Source: Streptomyces lincolnensis (GTDB taxonomy: Bacteria > Actinomycetota > Actinomycetes > Streptomycetales > Streptomycetaceae). Taken from it: 64,000 nt of DNA. The notes below the pieces were generated by a model. That model ran no database searches and was not told where the DNA came from. It saw only the letters and a list, made by a program, of their open reading frames with translations. Positions 49,980-57,939 of this stretch are shown piece after piece (position 1 is the stretch's first letter; each line of letters starts with the position of its first letter). Position numbers and translations under genes: made by a program. The stretch covers positions 124,001-188,000 of the forward strand of contig NZ_JAIHON010000005.1 of assembly GCF_021173675.1 (NCBI RefSeq), in the 5' to 3' direction.

Positions 49980-51700
49980 TCCGCTTCGAGAACGTCTCCG
50001 TGACGTACGACGGCGCCACCGAACCCACCGTCCAGGGCGTCGACTTCGAGGTCCCGGAGGGTGAACTCGTGCTGCTGGTCGGCCCGTCGGGGGTCGGCAA
50101 GTCCACCGTCCTCGGCGCCGTCAGCGGTCTCGTCCCGCACTTCACCGGCGGCACCCTGCGCGGCCGGGTCACGGTGGCCGGCCGGGACACCCGCACCCAC
50201 AAGCCGCGCGAACTCGCCGACGTGGTGGGCACGGTGGGGCAGGATCCGCTCTCCCACTTCGTGACGGACACCGTCGAGGACGAACTCGCCTACGGCATGG
50301 AGTCGTTGGGCCTGGCCCCGGACGTGATGCGCCGCCGCGTCGAGGAGACCCTGGACCTGCTGGGCCTGGCCGACCTCCGCGCCCGCCCCATCGCCACCCT
50401 CTCCGGCGGCCAGCAGCAACGCGTCGCCATCGGCTCCGTCCTCACCCCGCACCCCCGGGTCCTCGTCCTCGACGAACCCACCTCCGCCCTCGACCCGGCC
50501 GCCGCGGAAGAGGTCCTCGCCGTCCTCCAACGCCTCGTCCACGACCTCGGCACGACCGTCCTCATGGCCGAACACCGCCTGGAACGCGTCATCCAGTACG
50601 CCGACCAGGTCGCCCTCCTCCCGTCTCCGGGCGAGCCCCCGCTCCTCGGCACGCCGGCGGACATCATGGCCGTGTCCCCGGTGTATCCCCCGGTGGTGGC
50701 CTTGGGGCGACTGGCGGGGTGGAGTCCCTTGCCCCTGACGGTCCGCGACGCAAGGCGACGGGCGGTGGCCCTACGCCAACAACTGGAGGAACGGGACGCC
50801 CTCCCCCCTCAGGGGCGCGGGGAACTGCGCGACCAGCCACAACAATCCCGCACCCGCCACACAACCGCACCTCCCACCCTCCTAGGCGCCCCCACCCCCC
50901 GCCGCTGGTTCCGCCGCACCCCCCAACCCGCCCCCACCACCACCTCCCCCCACGCGGCCGAAACCCAAGCCCTCTCCCTCACCCGCGCCCACACCCACGC
51001 CCTCCGCCACATCGACCTCACCATCACCCCCGGCGAGACCATCGCCCTCATGGGCCGCAACGGCGCAGGCAAATCCACCCTCCTCTCCACCCTCGTAGGC
51101 CTGCTGGAACCAACGACCGGATCCGTGACAACCGGCGGAACCACACCCCACCGCACCCCACCCCGGGACCTCGTCCGCAAGGTCGGCCTAGTCCCCCAAG
51201 AACCCCGTGACCTCCTCTACGCCGACACGGTCGCCGGCGAATGCGCCGCAGCCGACCGCGACGCAAGCGCAGCGCCCGGCACCTGCCGAGCCCTCGTCAC
51301 GGAACTGCTCCCCGGTGTCACGGACGACACCCACCCCCGCGACCTCTCGGAGGGCCAGCGCCTCGCCCTCGCGCTCGCCGTGGTCCTGACGGCCCGCCCG
51401 CCCCTCCTGCTGCTCGATGAGCCGACCCGCGGTCTGGACTACGCGGCGAAGGCCCGCCTGGTCACCGTTCTGCGGGGACTGGCGGCCGAGGGGCACGCGA
51501 TCGTCCTGGCCACGCACGACGTGGAGCTGGCGGCCGAGCTCGCCCACCGGGTGGTCCTGCTCGCGGAGGGCGAGATCATCGCCGACGGCCCCACGGCGGA
51601 CGTGGTCGTCTCGTCCCCGTCCTTCGCCCCGCAGGTCACCAAGATCCTGGCGCCGCAGAAGTGGCTCACGGTCACGCAGGTGCGGGAGGCGCTGTCGTGA
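49976..51700 (+). CDS. ECF transporter ATPase, two ABC domains in one chain
   Basis: The 574-residue protein has two nucleotide-binding domains, corresponding to EcfA and EcfA'. Domain 1 (1-230) has Walker A GPSGVGKST, signature LSGGQQQR and Walker B VLVLDEPTSALD. Domain 2 (about 325-550) has GRNGAGKST, a variant signature LSEGQRLA and LLLLDEPTRGLD. The linker is about 90 residues, and part of it (PPQGRGELRDQPQQ) is translated from a dispersed repeat. GTG at 49976 overlaps the T-component stop (GTGA), and the gene overlaps the S component the same way. It powers B12-type uptake. Confidence 0.94.
   Translation: MIRFENVSVTYDGATEPTVQGVDFEVPEGELVLLVGPSGVGKSTVLGAVSGLVPHFTGGTLRGRVTVAGRDTRTHKPRELADVVGTVGQDPLSHFVTDTVEDELAYGMESLGLAPDVMRRRVEETLDLLGLADLRARPIATLSGGQQQRVAIGSVLTPHPRVLVLDEPTSALDPAAAEEVLAVLQRLVHDLGTTVLMAEHRLERVIQYADQVALLPSPGEPPLLGTPADIMAVSPVYPPVVALGRLAGWSPLPLTVRDARRRAVALRQQLEERDALPPQGRGELRDQPQQSRTRHTTAPPTLLGAPTPRRWFRRTPQPAPTTTSPHAAETQALSLTRAHTHALRHIDLTITPGETIALMGRNGAGKSTLLSTLVGLLEPTTGSVTTGGTTPHRTPPRDLVRKVGLVPQEPRDLLYADTVAGECAAADRDASAAPGTCRALVTELLPGVTDDTHPRDLSEGQRLALALAVVLTARPPLLLLDEPTRGLDYAAKARLVTVLRGLAAEGHAIVLATHDVELAAELAHRVVLLAEGEIIADGPTADVVVSSPSFAPQVTKILAPQKWLTVTQVREALS
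50808..50843 (+). repeat. Dispersed Streptomyces repeat, copy 3, inside a gene
   Basis: CCTCAGGGGCGCGGGGAACT and GCGCGACCAGCCACAAC match the outer blocks of copies 1 and 2 without the central hairpin. It is read in frame in the linker of the ECF ATPase. Confidence 0.75.
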
Positions 51701-52581
51701 AGGCACGCACTGTCGTGAAGGCGCGCACCGACCCGCAGTCGGCCCCGCAGGCCCGTGCCGTCCGCCTCGGCCCCCGCTCCGTCGCCGCCCTCGCCCTGGT
51801 CAGCGCGGTGGGCGTCGGGGCCTTCGGCTGGCCGTTCCTCGCGCCACCGGACTCCCAGATCGGCGCCCACGCCGCGGACGCTCCCTGGCTCTTCGCCGGC
51901 CTGCTGGTCCTCCTCGTGGCGGTGGTGGCGGCGACGATCTCGGAGTCGGGGCTCGGCCCGAAGGCGGTGGCGATGCTGGGCGTGCTGGCGGCGACGGGGG
52001 CCGCGCTGCGGCCGATCGGCGCCGGGACGGCCGGGATCGAGCCGATGTTCTTCCTGATGGTGCTGAGCGGCCGGGTCCTGGGCCCCGGCTTCGGGTTCGT
52101 CCTCGGCTCGGTGACGATGTTCGCGTCGGCGCTGCTCACGGGCGGGGTGGGGCCGTGGATGCCGTTCCAGATGCTGGCGATGGGCTGGTTCACGATGGGC
52201 GCGGGTCTGCTGCCGGGCCCGGACCGGCTGCGCGGCCGTACGGAACTCGTCATGCTCGCGGGCTACGGCTTCGTCGCCGCGTTCGTCTACGGCACGGTGA
52301 TGAACCTGGCCGGCTGGCCCTTCATGGGCACTCTCGCCTCGTCGGTCGCCTTCGACCCGGACGCGGCCGTCCCCGCCAACCTGGCCCGTTTCCTCGCGTA
52401 CTGCGTGGCCACCTCGCTGGGCTGGGACCTGGGCCGGGCGCTGGTCACCGTCGTCCTGACGCTCACGCTCGGCCGCACCCTCCTGAAGGCCCTGCGGCGC
52501 GCCACCCGCCGGGCCGCCTTCGAGGCCCAGGTCACATTCGAGGCCCCTGAGCGCCCGCGAACGGTGAAGCACCCCACATGA
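51697..52581 (+). CDS. ECF transporter S component (substrate-binding membrane subunit)
   Basis: The 294-residue membrane protein has six to seven TM helices (about 25-270). Features are AALALVSAVGVGAFGWPFL, GRVLGPGFGFVLGSVTMFAS, LLTGGVGPWMPFQMLAMGW and MNLAGWPF. It is the ligand-binding subunit; riboswitch control points to cobalamin or a corrinoid as cargo. GTG at 51697 overlaps the ATPase stop (GTGA). A second GTG 18 bases later comes from a short duplication (GTGAAGGCRCGCAC), so the exact start is unsure. It is the last gene of the five-gene operon. Confidence 0.92.
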   Translation: MKARTVVKARTDPQSAPQARAVRLGPRSVAALALVSAVGVGAFGWPFLAPPDSQIGAHAADAPWLFAGLLVLLVAVVAATISESGLGPKAVAMLGVLAATGAALRPIGAGTAGIEPMFFLMVLSGRVLGPGFGFVLGSVTMFASALLTGGVGPWMPFQMLAMGWFTMGAGLLPGPDRLRGRTELVMLAGYGFVAAFVYGTVMNLAGWPFMGTLASSVAFDPDAAVPANLARFLAYCVATSLGWDLGRALVTVVLTLTLGRTLLKALRRATRRAAFEAQVTFEAPERPRTVKHPT

Positions 52582-52852
52582 CCCACATCACCTACTACCG
52601 GGAACAGTAGGACAAGTCAGACATTCAACCTTCCCCACACCCCACCTGACCTGCACGTTGAGACCTGTCTCACACGAACCACCCCACCCCGAGATGCGAC
52701 CACAACTAGTAAAAGGGGTCATTGCGGACACTTCCCGAGCCTGCTTCTCTGGACAACGTCGCACGGCGCCGACGTGCCCCACGGGCCTCGGCGCCCACGC
52801 ATGTCCCCCGGGTCTGCACGCGACGCCCCTGTCCCCGAAGAAAAGGTTCTCC

Positions 52853-53272
52853 GTGTCCGTCTCCCGCATCGTCCGCCGCATCGCTTCCCCGAAGAAGGCC
52901 ATCACCACCGTCGCGATGGCCGCCGCCACCGCCGGCCTGGTCCTGACCGCGGCGCCCGCTCAGGCGGCCACCACCGACTCCTCCGCCGAGGCCAAGGCCA
53001 TCGCGCAGAAGCTGATCCCGAACGACGCCCAGTACGCCGCGTTCAGCAAGATCGTCGAGCACGAGAGCGGCTGGGACGTCGACGCCACGAACAGCTCCTC
53101 CGGCGCCTACGGCCTGGTCCAGGCCCTCCCGGGCTCCAAGATGGCCGCCGCCGGCTCCGACTGGAAGACCAACGCCGAGACCCAGATCGAGTGGGGTCTC
53201 GACTACATGAACTCCCGCTACGGCAGCCCCACGGCCGCCTGGGCGTTCTGGCAGGCCAACGGCTGGTACTGA
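52853..53272 (+). CDS. Secreted lysozyme-like transglycosylase
   Basis: The 139-residue exported protein has a signal peptide (about 1-38, ending APAQA). A compact SLT/lysozyme-like domain follows, with FSKIVEHESGWDVDATNSSS, in which Glu is the likely catalytic acid, and then GAYGLVQALPGSKM and WGLDYMNSRYGSP, WAFWQANGWY. It would cut peptidoglycan glycan strands outside the membrane. GTG at 52853 has AAAAGG 7 bases upstream. A leader of about 230 bases precedes it, in which I find no known riboswitch. A strong terminator follows. Confidence 0.92.
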   Translation: MSVSRIVRRIASPKKAITTVAMAAATAGLVLTAAPAQAATTDSSAEAKAIAQKLIPNDAQYAAFSKIVEHESGWDVDATNSSSGAYGLVQALPGSKMAAAGSDWKTNAETQIEWGLDYMNSRYGSPTAAWAFWQANGWY

Positions 53273-53300
53273 GCCCCACCCCTCCCAGCACCCTCTGTCG

Positions 53301-53339
53301 CGAAGGCGGCGGCCCACGATCCCCGGGCCGCCGCCTTCG
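53301..53339 (+). terminator. Hairpin terminator after transglycosylase gene
   Basis: CGAAGGCGGCGGCCC and its perfect complement form a 15-bp stem with a 9-base loop, followed by TCTTACC. It lies 28 bases after the stop codon. Confidence 0.88.
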
Positions 53340-53414
53340 TCTTACCCGCCTGTGATGCACTGGCCCACGCCACACCATGCCCGTCCGGACGACCCACCGA
53401 CCGGAGATCGTCAC

Positions 53415-54125
53415 ATGAGCACAGCCGAGAGCTCCGAGGCCGACGACGTCCCCGAGGGCCGCGAGGGACATGAGGAGCGCGGGCTGCGGCTCGTACTCGT
53501 CCTGCTGGCCTTGACGGTGGTCAGTGGGCTGATCGACGCGGTGAGCTATCTCGGGCTCAGCCATGTCTTCACCGCGAACATGACCGGCAACGTGGTGGTG
53601 CTGGGCTTCGCCGCGGCCGGAGCGCCGGGCTTCTCGGTGCCGCACGCGGCGGCCTCGCTGGGGTGCTACCTGGTGGGCGCGGTGGTCGGCGGCCGGGTCG
53701 CGGTCCGGCACGGCACCGGCTCCCGCCGGACCTGGGTCCGGCGCACCCTGGCCGTCGAGACGGTCCTGCTGGGCGCGTGCGCGGCGACGGCCTTCGCGGC
53801 GCCCCACGCGACGACCACCGTCTACGCCCTCATCGTCGTCACGGCCTTCGCCATGGGCCTGCGCAACGCGACCGTCCGCCGCCTGGGCATCGCCGACCTC
53901 ACCACGACCGTCCTGACGATGACCCTCACCGGCCTGGCCGCCGACTCCCGCGCGGGCGGCGGCACCGGCACCCACACCCCGCGCCGCGCGGCCTCGGCGA
54001 TCGCGATGGTCGGCGGCGCGGTCCTCGGCGCCTGGCTGGTGCTCCACCACGGGCTGGGCATCCCGCTGCTGGTCGCGACCCTGACGGTCGGGGTCCCGGC
54101 GGTGGTGACCTCGGGACGGGAGTAG
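53415..54125 (+). CDS. YoaK family (DUF1275) membrane protein
   Basis: The 236-residue protein has about six TM helices. Features of the DUF1275 family are SGLIDAVSYLGLSHVFTANM with TGNVVVLG following near residue 45, AMGLRNATVRRLGIADLTTT near 150 and LTGLAADSRAGG. The family is widespread, resembles small transporters and has no firm function. ATG at 53415 has GGAGA 7 bases upstream. It is monocistronic between a terminator and the serine hydrolase genes. Confidence 0.9.
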   Translation: MSTAESSEADDVPEGREGHEERGLRLVLVLLALTVVSGLIDAVSYLGLSHVFTANMTGNVVVLGFAAAGAPGFSVPHAAASLGCYLVGAVVGGRVAVRHGTGSRRTWVRRTLAVETVLLGACAATAFAAPHATTTVYALIVVTAFAMGLRNATVRRLGIADLTTTVLTMTLTGLAADSRAGGGTGTHTPRRAASAIAMVGGAVLGAWLVLHHGLGIPLLVATLTVGVPAVVTSGRE

Positions 54126-54217
54126 TCCGCGACCCCCGCCGCCCCTAGGACATGTCCCCGATCCGTTTCCGGGTGGTTCCCGATGTGCACGGTTCGGCCG
54201 CTTGGTGAGCTGTTCTC

Positions 54218-55486
54218 ATGAGCCGACCACAGTCATTCCGCCGTCAGCAGTCATTCCGCCGTCCGTCCGTCGCCGCCGTCGCCGTCGTCCTGGCGACACT
54301 CGCCGCCACCGCGGCCGTCACCGGCACCGCCGCACAGGCCGGTCCGTCCGACCACTCCCCGCCCCGGTTACCCCTGAAGCACCCGACCCCCCACGCACAG
54401 ACCCAGGCCGTGCTGGACGAGATCGTCGCGCAGGGCACCCCCGGTGTCATCGCCCAGGTGCGGGACGGGCACGGGGAGTGGAACGGCCGGGCCGGTGTCG
54501 CGGACCTGGCCTCCGAGCGGCCGCGGAGCGTCCACGACAGGTTCCGTATCGCCAGCGTGACCAAGGTCTTCACCGCCACGGTGCTGCTCAAGCTGGAGGC
54601 CGAGGGAAAGCTGTCCCTGGACGACACCGTGGCGGAATGGCTGCCCGGGGTGCTGCACGGAAAGGGCTACCGGCCGGGGCACATCACCCTGCGGCACCTG
54701 CTCAACCACACGAGCGGTGTTTTCGACTACAACATGGACGAGGGCTTCCGCGCCCGGTACGCGGGGGACGAGTTCGACCGGAACCGCCATGTCAGGTGGG
54801 CGCCGGAGCAACTCGTGGACATCGCACTCGCCCACACGCCCGCCTTCCAGCCGGAGCAGGGCAGCAGGCCCGGGAAACCCGGCAGGTGGGACTACTCCGA
54901 CACCAACTACATCCTCGCCGGCATGGTCATCGAGAAGGCCACCGACCGCACCTACCGACAGGCCGTCGAGCGCCTCGTCATCGCTCCCTTGGGCCTGCAC
55001 GGCACGAGCGTGCCCGACCTCTCGCCCGAGCTGCCCGCACCGCACGCGACGCACTACTCCACGCTCTTCGAGGACGGCCCGCAGGCCAAGGTGCGCGACG
55101 TCACCGAGTTCAGCCCCACGGTGGCCTTCTCCGCCGGGCAGATGATCTCGACCACCGAGGACGTGAACACCTTCCTCTCCCAGTTGCTGGCCGGCAAGGT
55201 GCTGCCGCCCGCCCAGCAACGGCAACTGCTCGACGCGGTCCCCGTCGACGGGGACAAGGGGCACGGAGGTCCGAACGACCTGTACGGCCTCGGCATACGG
55301 CACTTCGAACTCGGGGAGGGCTGCTGGGCGTGGGGCCACGGCGGCATGATCCCCGGCTCCGCGACCCGGACACTCGCCACGGCGGACGGCCGCCGCGTCA
55401 TGACCATGAACCGCAACGGAGACTGGGGCGAACAGCGACTGGAGGACGCGGCCGTCAAGGCCGAGTTCTGCCCGTCGCACGTCTGA
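54218..55486 (+). CDS. Secreted serine hydrolase (class C beta-lactamase / DD-peptidase family)
   Basis: The 422-residue exported protein has a signal sequence (about 17-42) and a beta-lactamase/transpeptidase fold. The nucleophile Ser and Lys are in RIASVTKVF (SxxK), the second motif is YSDTNY, and the third is GHGGMIPG (HGG in place of KTG), as in R61-type carboxypeptidases and esterases. It may trim peptidoglycan stem peptides or hydrolyse D-amino-acid peptides outside the cell. ATG at 54218 lacks a strong RBS. A paralogue follows 70 bp downstream. Confidence 0.9.
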   Translation: MSRPQSFRRQQSFRRPSVAAVAVVLATLAATAAVTGTAAQAGPSDHSPPRLPLKHPTPHAQTQAVLDEIVAQGTPGVIAQVRDGHGEWNGRAGVADLASERPRSVHDRFRIASVTKVFTATVLLKLEAEGKLSLDDTVAEWLPGVLHGKGYRPGHITLRHLLNHTSGVFDYNMDEGFRARYAGDEFDRNRHVRWAPEQLVDIALAHTPAFQPEQGSRPGKPGRWDYSDTNYILAGMVIEKATDRTYRQAVERLVIAPLGLHGTSVPDLSPELPAPHATHYSTLFEDGPQAKVRDVTEFSPTVAFSAGQMISTTEDVNTFLSQLLAGKVLPPAQQRQLLDAVPVDGDKGHGGPNDLYGLGIRHFELGEGCWAWGHGGMIPGSATRTLATADGRRVMTMNRNGDWGEQRLEDAAVKAEFCPSHV

Positions 55487-55556
55487 TCCGGGAGATCACA
55501 CCTCTGATCCGGGAGAGGTGCGGGCTGCGTTCCGGGGTTCGTGGGGGACATCCCTG

Positions 55557-56774
55557 ATGAGCGAAACAGGTGGTGACGACACCATCGCTCACATGGCATC
55601 CCCAACATCCCTTTATCTCTCCTATCTCTCCCGGCGCTCCCTGATCCACAGGGCCGCCGCCGTCACGGCTCTCGGCTTGGGAGTCGGCGGTACGGCGACC
55701 AGGGCATCGGCAGCCGAGCGCACCGCCGGCCCTCTCCTCGACACCCGCGCCTTACAGTCCGCGATCTCCGACCTCTCCCACCCGCACGCCATCTCCGCCC
55801 AACTGCACGCCTTCCACGGGCAGGAGAGCTGGTACGGCACCGCCGGGGTCGCCGATCTCGCCGGCGGCCGTGCACCGCGCCCCGGTGACCGGTTCCGCGC
55901 GGGGAGTGTCACCAAGGCGTTCGTGGCGACCGCGGTTCTCCAGTTGTGGGTGGAGGGGCGGGTGGAGCTCGGTGCGCCGCTCGCTCGGTATCTGCCGGGG
56001 CTGCTGCCCGGCGACTTCGGCCGCCGGATCACCGTCGCCCACCTGCTCCACCACACCAGCGGGTTGCCCGATCACCAGGGCATCCCGGACACCAGCACGC
56101 CGGAGGGCGTCCTGCGGCACCGCTTCGACCGGTGGACGCCGAGGGAGTGGGTGCGGACGGCGACGCACGGACCGTTGAAGTTCCGGCCGGGCACGAAGCA
56201 GGAGTACCGGGGCATCAACTACGTCCTGCTCGCCCTGCTCGCCGAGGAGGTGACGGGGCGGCCGTACCGCGAGGTGATCGCCGAGCGGATCCTGCGGCCG
56301 CTCGGTCTGGCCCGGACGCTGACTCCGGGGCAGGACCCCCGGCTGCACGGGCCGCATGTGCACGGCTATCTGCGGATGACCGACGGATCCCTGGAGGACA
56401 TCACCGTCTACAACACCTCCGGCAGCCGGGGCGAAGGAGACCTGGTCTCCACCGTCGACGACCTCGTCCGTTTCCAACAGGCCCTGTTCAGCGGCGAGCT
56501 GCTGCCACCCGAGGCCATGGACAAGCTCTGCTCCCTGCCCCCGGGCGACGTCCGCATGCTCGACGGCGGGCCCGCCCGCTACGGCATGGGCCTCCAGACT
56601 GTCACGGTCAACGGCGTGACGTTCTGGGGGAAGACCGGCGAGGTGTACGGCTACCGCACCCGCGCCTTCGCCACACGTGACCGACGGCTCGGCTTCGTCC
56701 TGTCGTACACCCCGACCCCGTTGACCACACCCGAGCAGATGGTCGCCCGGGTCGCGACCGCGCTCACCTCGTGA
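55557..56774 (+). CDS. Second serine hydrolase (class C beta-lactamase family), Tat-like signal
   Basis: The 405-residue protein shares the fold with the preceding gene but is diverged. SxxK lies in RAGSVTKAF, the Tyr motif is EYRGINYV and the third motif is GKTGEVYG (true KTG). Its N-terminus has RRSLIH before a hydrophobic run ending RASA, which resembles a Tat signal. ATG at 55557 follows GGGGGAC; an ATG at 55593 has no RBS. The pair probably arose by old duplication and may act on different peptides. Confidence 0.88.
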   Translation: MSETGGDDTIAHMASPTSLYLSYLSRRSLIHRAAAVTALGLGVGGTATRASAAERTAGPLLDTRALQSAISDLSHPHAISAQLHAFHGQESWYGTAGVADLAGGRAPRPGDRFRAGSVTKAFVATAVLQLWVEGRVELGAPLARYLPGLLPGDFGRRITVAHLLHHTSGLPDHQGIPDTSTPEGVLRHRFDRWTPREWVRTATHGPLKFRPGTKQEYRGINYVLLALLAEEVTGRPYREVIAERILRPLGLARTLTPGQDPRLHGPHVHGYLRMTDGSLEDITVYNTSGSRGEGDLVSTVDDLVRFQQALFSGELLPPEAMDKLCSLPPGDVRMLDGGPARYGMGLQTVTVNGVTFWGKTGEVYGYRTRAFATRDRRLGFVLSYTPTPLTTPEQMVARVATALTS

Positions 56775-56814
56775 CACTCAGGCAGAACGTCATGACACTC
56801 AGGCAGTACGAACC

Positions 56815-57438
56815 TCAGCCCGTCGTGTAGAACTTCGTCGTCGCGGCGACCTGGGCGGCGACCTCGTCGGCCGGATCGCCCGCGGCGAGGGACGCCTCGC
56901 CCCAGGCACGGGCGCTGCGCTCCGCCCCCTCCCTGGCCTCGGGGCTGCCCTCCCAGGTCTTCGCGTCGATGTCCTCGCCCCGCAGATGCCGGTCGAGCGA
57001 CACCAGGCCGAGGTCCCAGCCGACACCGGTCGCGCCCGCCCCGAACTGCCCCCAGAACTCCGGCGGTACGACGGCCACGTGCTCCAGCTCGAACAGGGTC
57101 CGCTCCTCGCCGTCCGGCGCGAGCCGCAGCTCGACCTCGCTGAAGCCGGGGTCGGGGCCGTACAGCCAGCTCACCCGCAGCAGCGTGGGGGCCTCGCAGG
57201 CGAGGATCTCGCCCCCGGCGTTCCCCTCCAACTGGTACCGGCCGCCGAGCTTGAGCTCGCCGCTGACCGGCAGGAACCAGCGGCCGATCCGCTCGGGCGA
57301 GGTCACCGCGTCCCACACGTCGGCGACCTCGGCGTCGTAGGTGCGCCGCATCAGCAGCGAGCGGGCCTGTCCCGACGCGACCTGGCGAGTGCCGGTCTCC
57401 CGGTGCATACGGTTGATCTCGTCGACGATGTCACTCAT
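56815..57438 (-). CDS. SRPBCC (AHSA1-like) protein
   Basis: The 207-residue START/SRPBCC-fold protein binds a hydrophobic ligand in a deep pocket. AHSA1 features are MRRTYDAEVADVWDAVTSPE and RIGRWFLPVSGELKLGGRY, with FELEHVAVVPPEFWGQFG further on. Its start overlaps the ArsR gene's stop by 4 bases. ArsR plus SRPBCC pairs are common; the regulator usually controls the pair, and the ligand is unknown. Confidence 0.9.
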   Translation of the reverse strand: MSDIVDEINRMHRETGTRQVASGQARSLLMRRTYDAEVADVWDAVTSPERIGRWFLPVSGELKLGGRYQLEGNAGGEILACEAPTLLRVSWLYGPDPGFSEVELRLAPDGEERTLFELEHVAVVPPEFWGQFGAGATGVGWDLGLVSLDRHLRGEDIDAKTWEGSPEAREGAERSARAWGEASLAAGDPADEVAAQVAATTKFYTTG

Positions 57439-57821
57439 TCCCGCTCACTTCCCTTGTCACTTCCCTTGTCACTTTCCTTGTCGCGTTCCTGGCTCAGCCT
57501 GCGCTGCCGCTTGCCCCGCGCGAGTTCCGTCCCGAGCGCGTCGAGCCGCTGCTCCCAGAAACCGCGGAACCGCTCCAGCCAGGCGTCCACCTCCCGCAGC
57601 GGCTCGGCCTCGACGGCGTAGAGCCGCCGGGTCCCCTCCGCCCGCACGGACGCGAACCCGCTCTCCCGCAGCACCCGCAGATGCTGCGACACGGCCGGCT
57701 GCGAGATCCCGAACTCCTCCCGGACGACAGCGGTTATGTCACCCGAGGCCCGCTCACCGGAGGCGAGCAGCTCCAGGATCCGGCGCCTGACCGGATCCCC
57801 CAGTACGTCGAAGGCGTGCAC
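57435..57821 (-). CDS. ArsR family transcriptional regulator
   Basis: The 128-residue winged-helix protein begins HAFDVLGDPVRRRILELLAS. The recognition helix is ISQPAVSQHLRVLRESGF, with the wing RAEGTRRLYAVE. No metal-binding Cys cluster is seen, so it is not a metal sensor. The C-terminus has a short repeat (KESDKGSDKGSER) encoded by 14-bp tandem repeats. GTG at 57821 lies 6 bases after CATAGT, suggesting a leaderless mRNA. The palindrome 29 bp upstream is probably its operator. Confidence 0.9.
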   Translation of the reverse strand: MHAFDVLGDPVRRRILELLASGERASGDITAVVREEFGISQPAVSQHLRVLRESGFASVRAEGTRRLYAVEAEPLREVDAWLERFRGFWEQRLDALGTELARGKRQRRLSQERDKESDKGSDKGSERE

Positions 57822-57849
57822 AGGGCGACTATGACACCCCTCACTTATA

Positions 57850-57863
57850 TAAGGCAAGCCTTA
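57850..57863. promoter_or_regulatory. ArsR-type operator palindrome
   Basis: TAAGGCAAGCCTTA is a perfect inverted repeat with 6-bp arms and a 2-bp centre. It overlaps the -35 region of the ArsR-SRPBCC operon and is 76 bp before the divergent kinase-like gene. Confidence 0.7.
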
Positions 57864-57939
57864 AACAGTCCTCAACAACCAGGGGCTGTCCCGGCACATA
57901 TCAGGCGGATACGCTCCTTCTCGACAGGGGGATTTCGAA

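Noticed and set aside
52618..52852. c-di-AMP (ydaO) riboswitch before the transglycosylase, as seen for other Streptomyces wall hydrolases
   Set aside because: The conserved ydaO core motifs are not visible in this leader.
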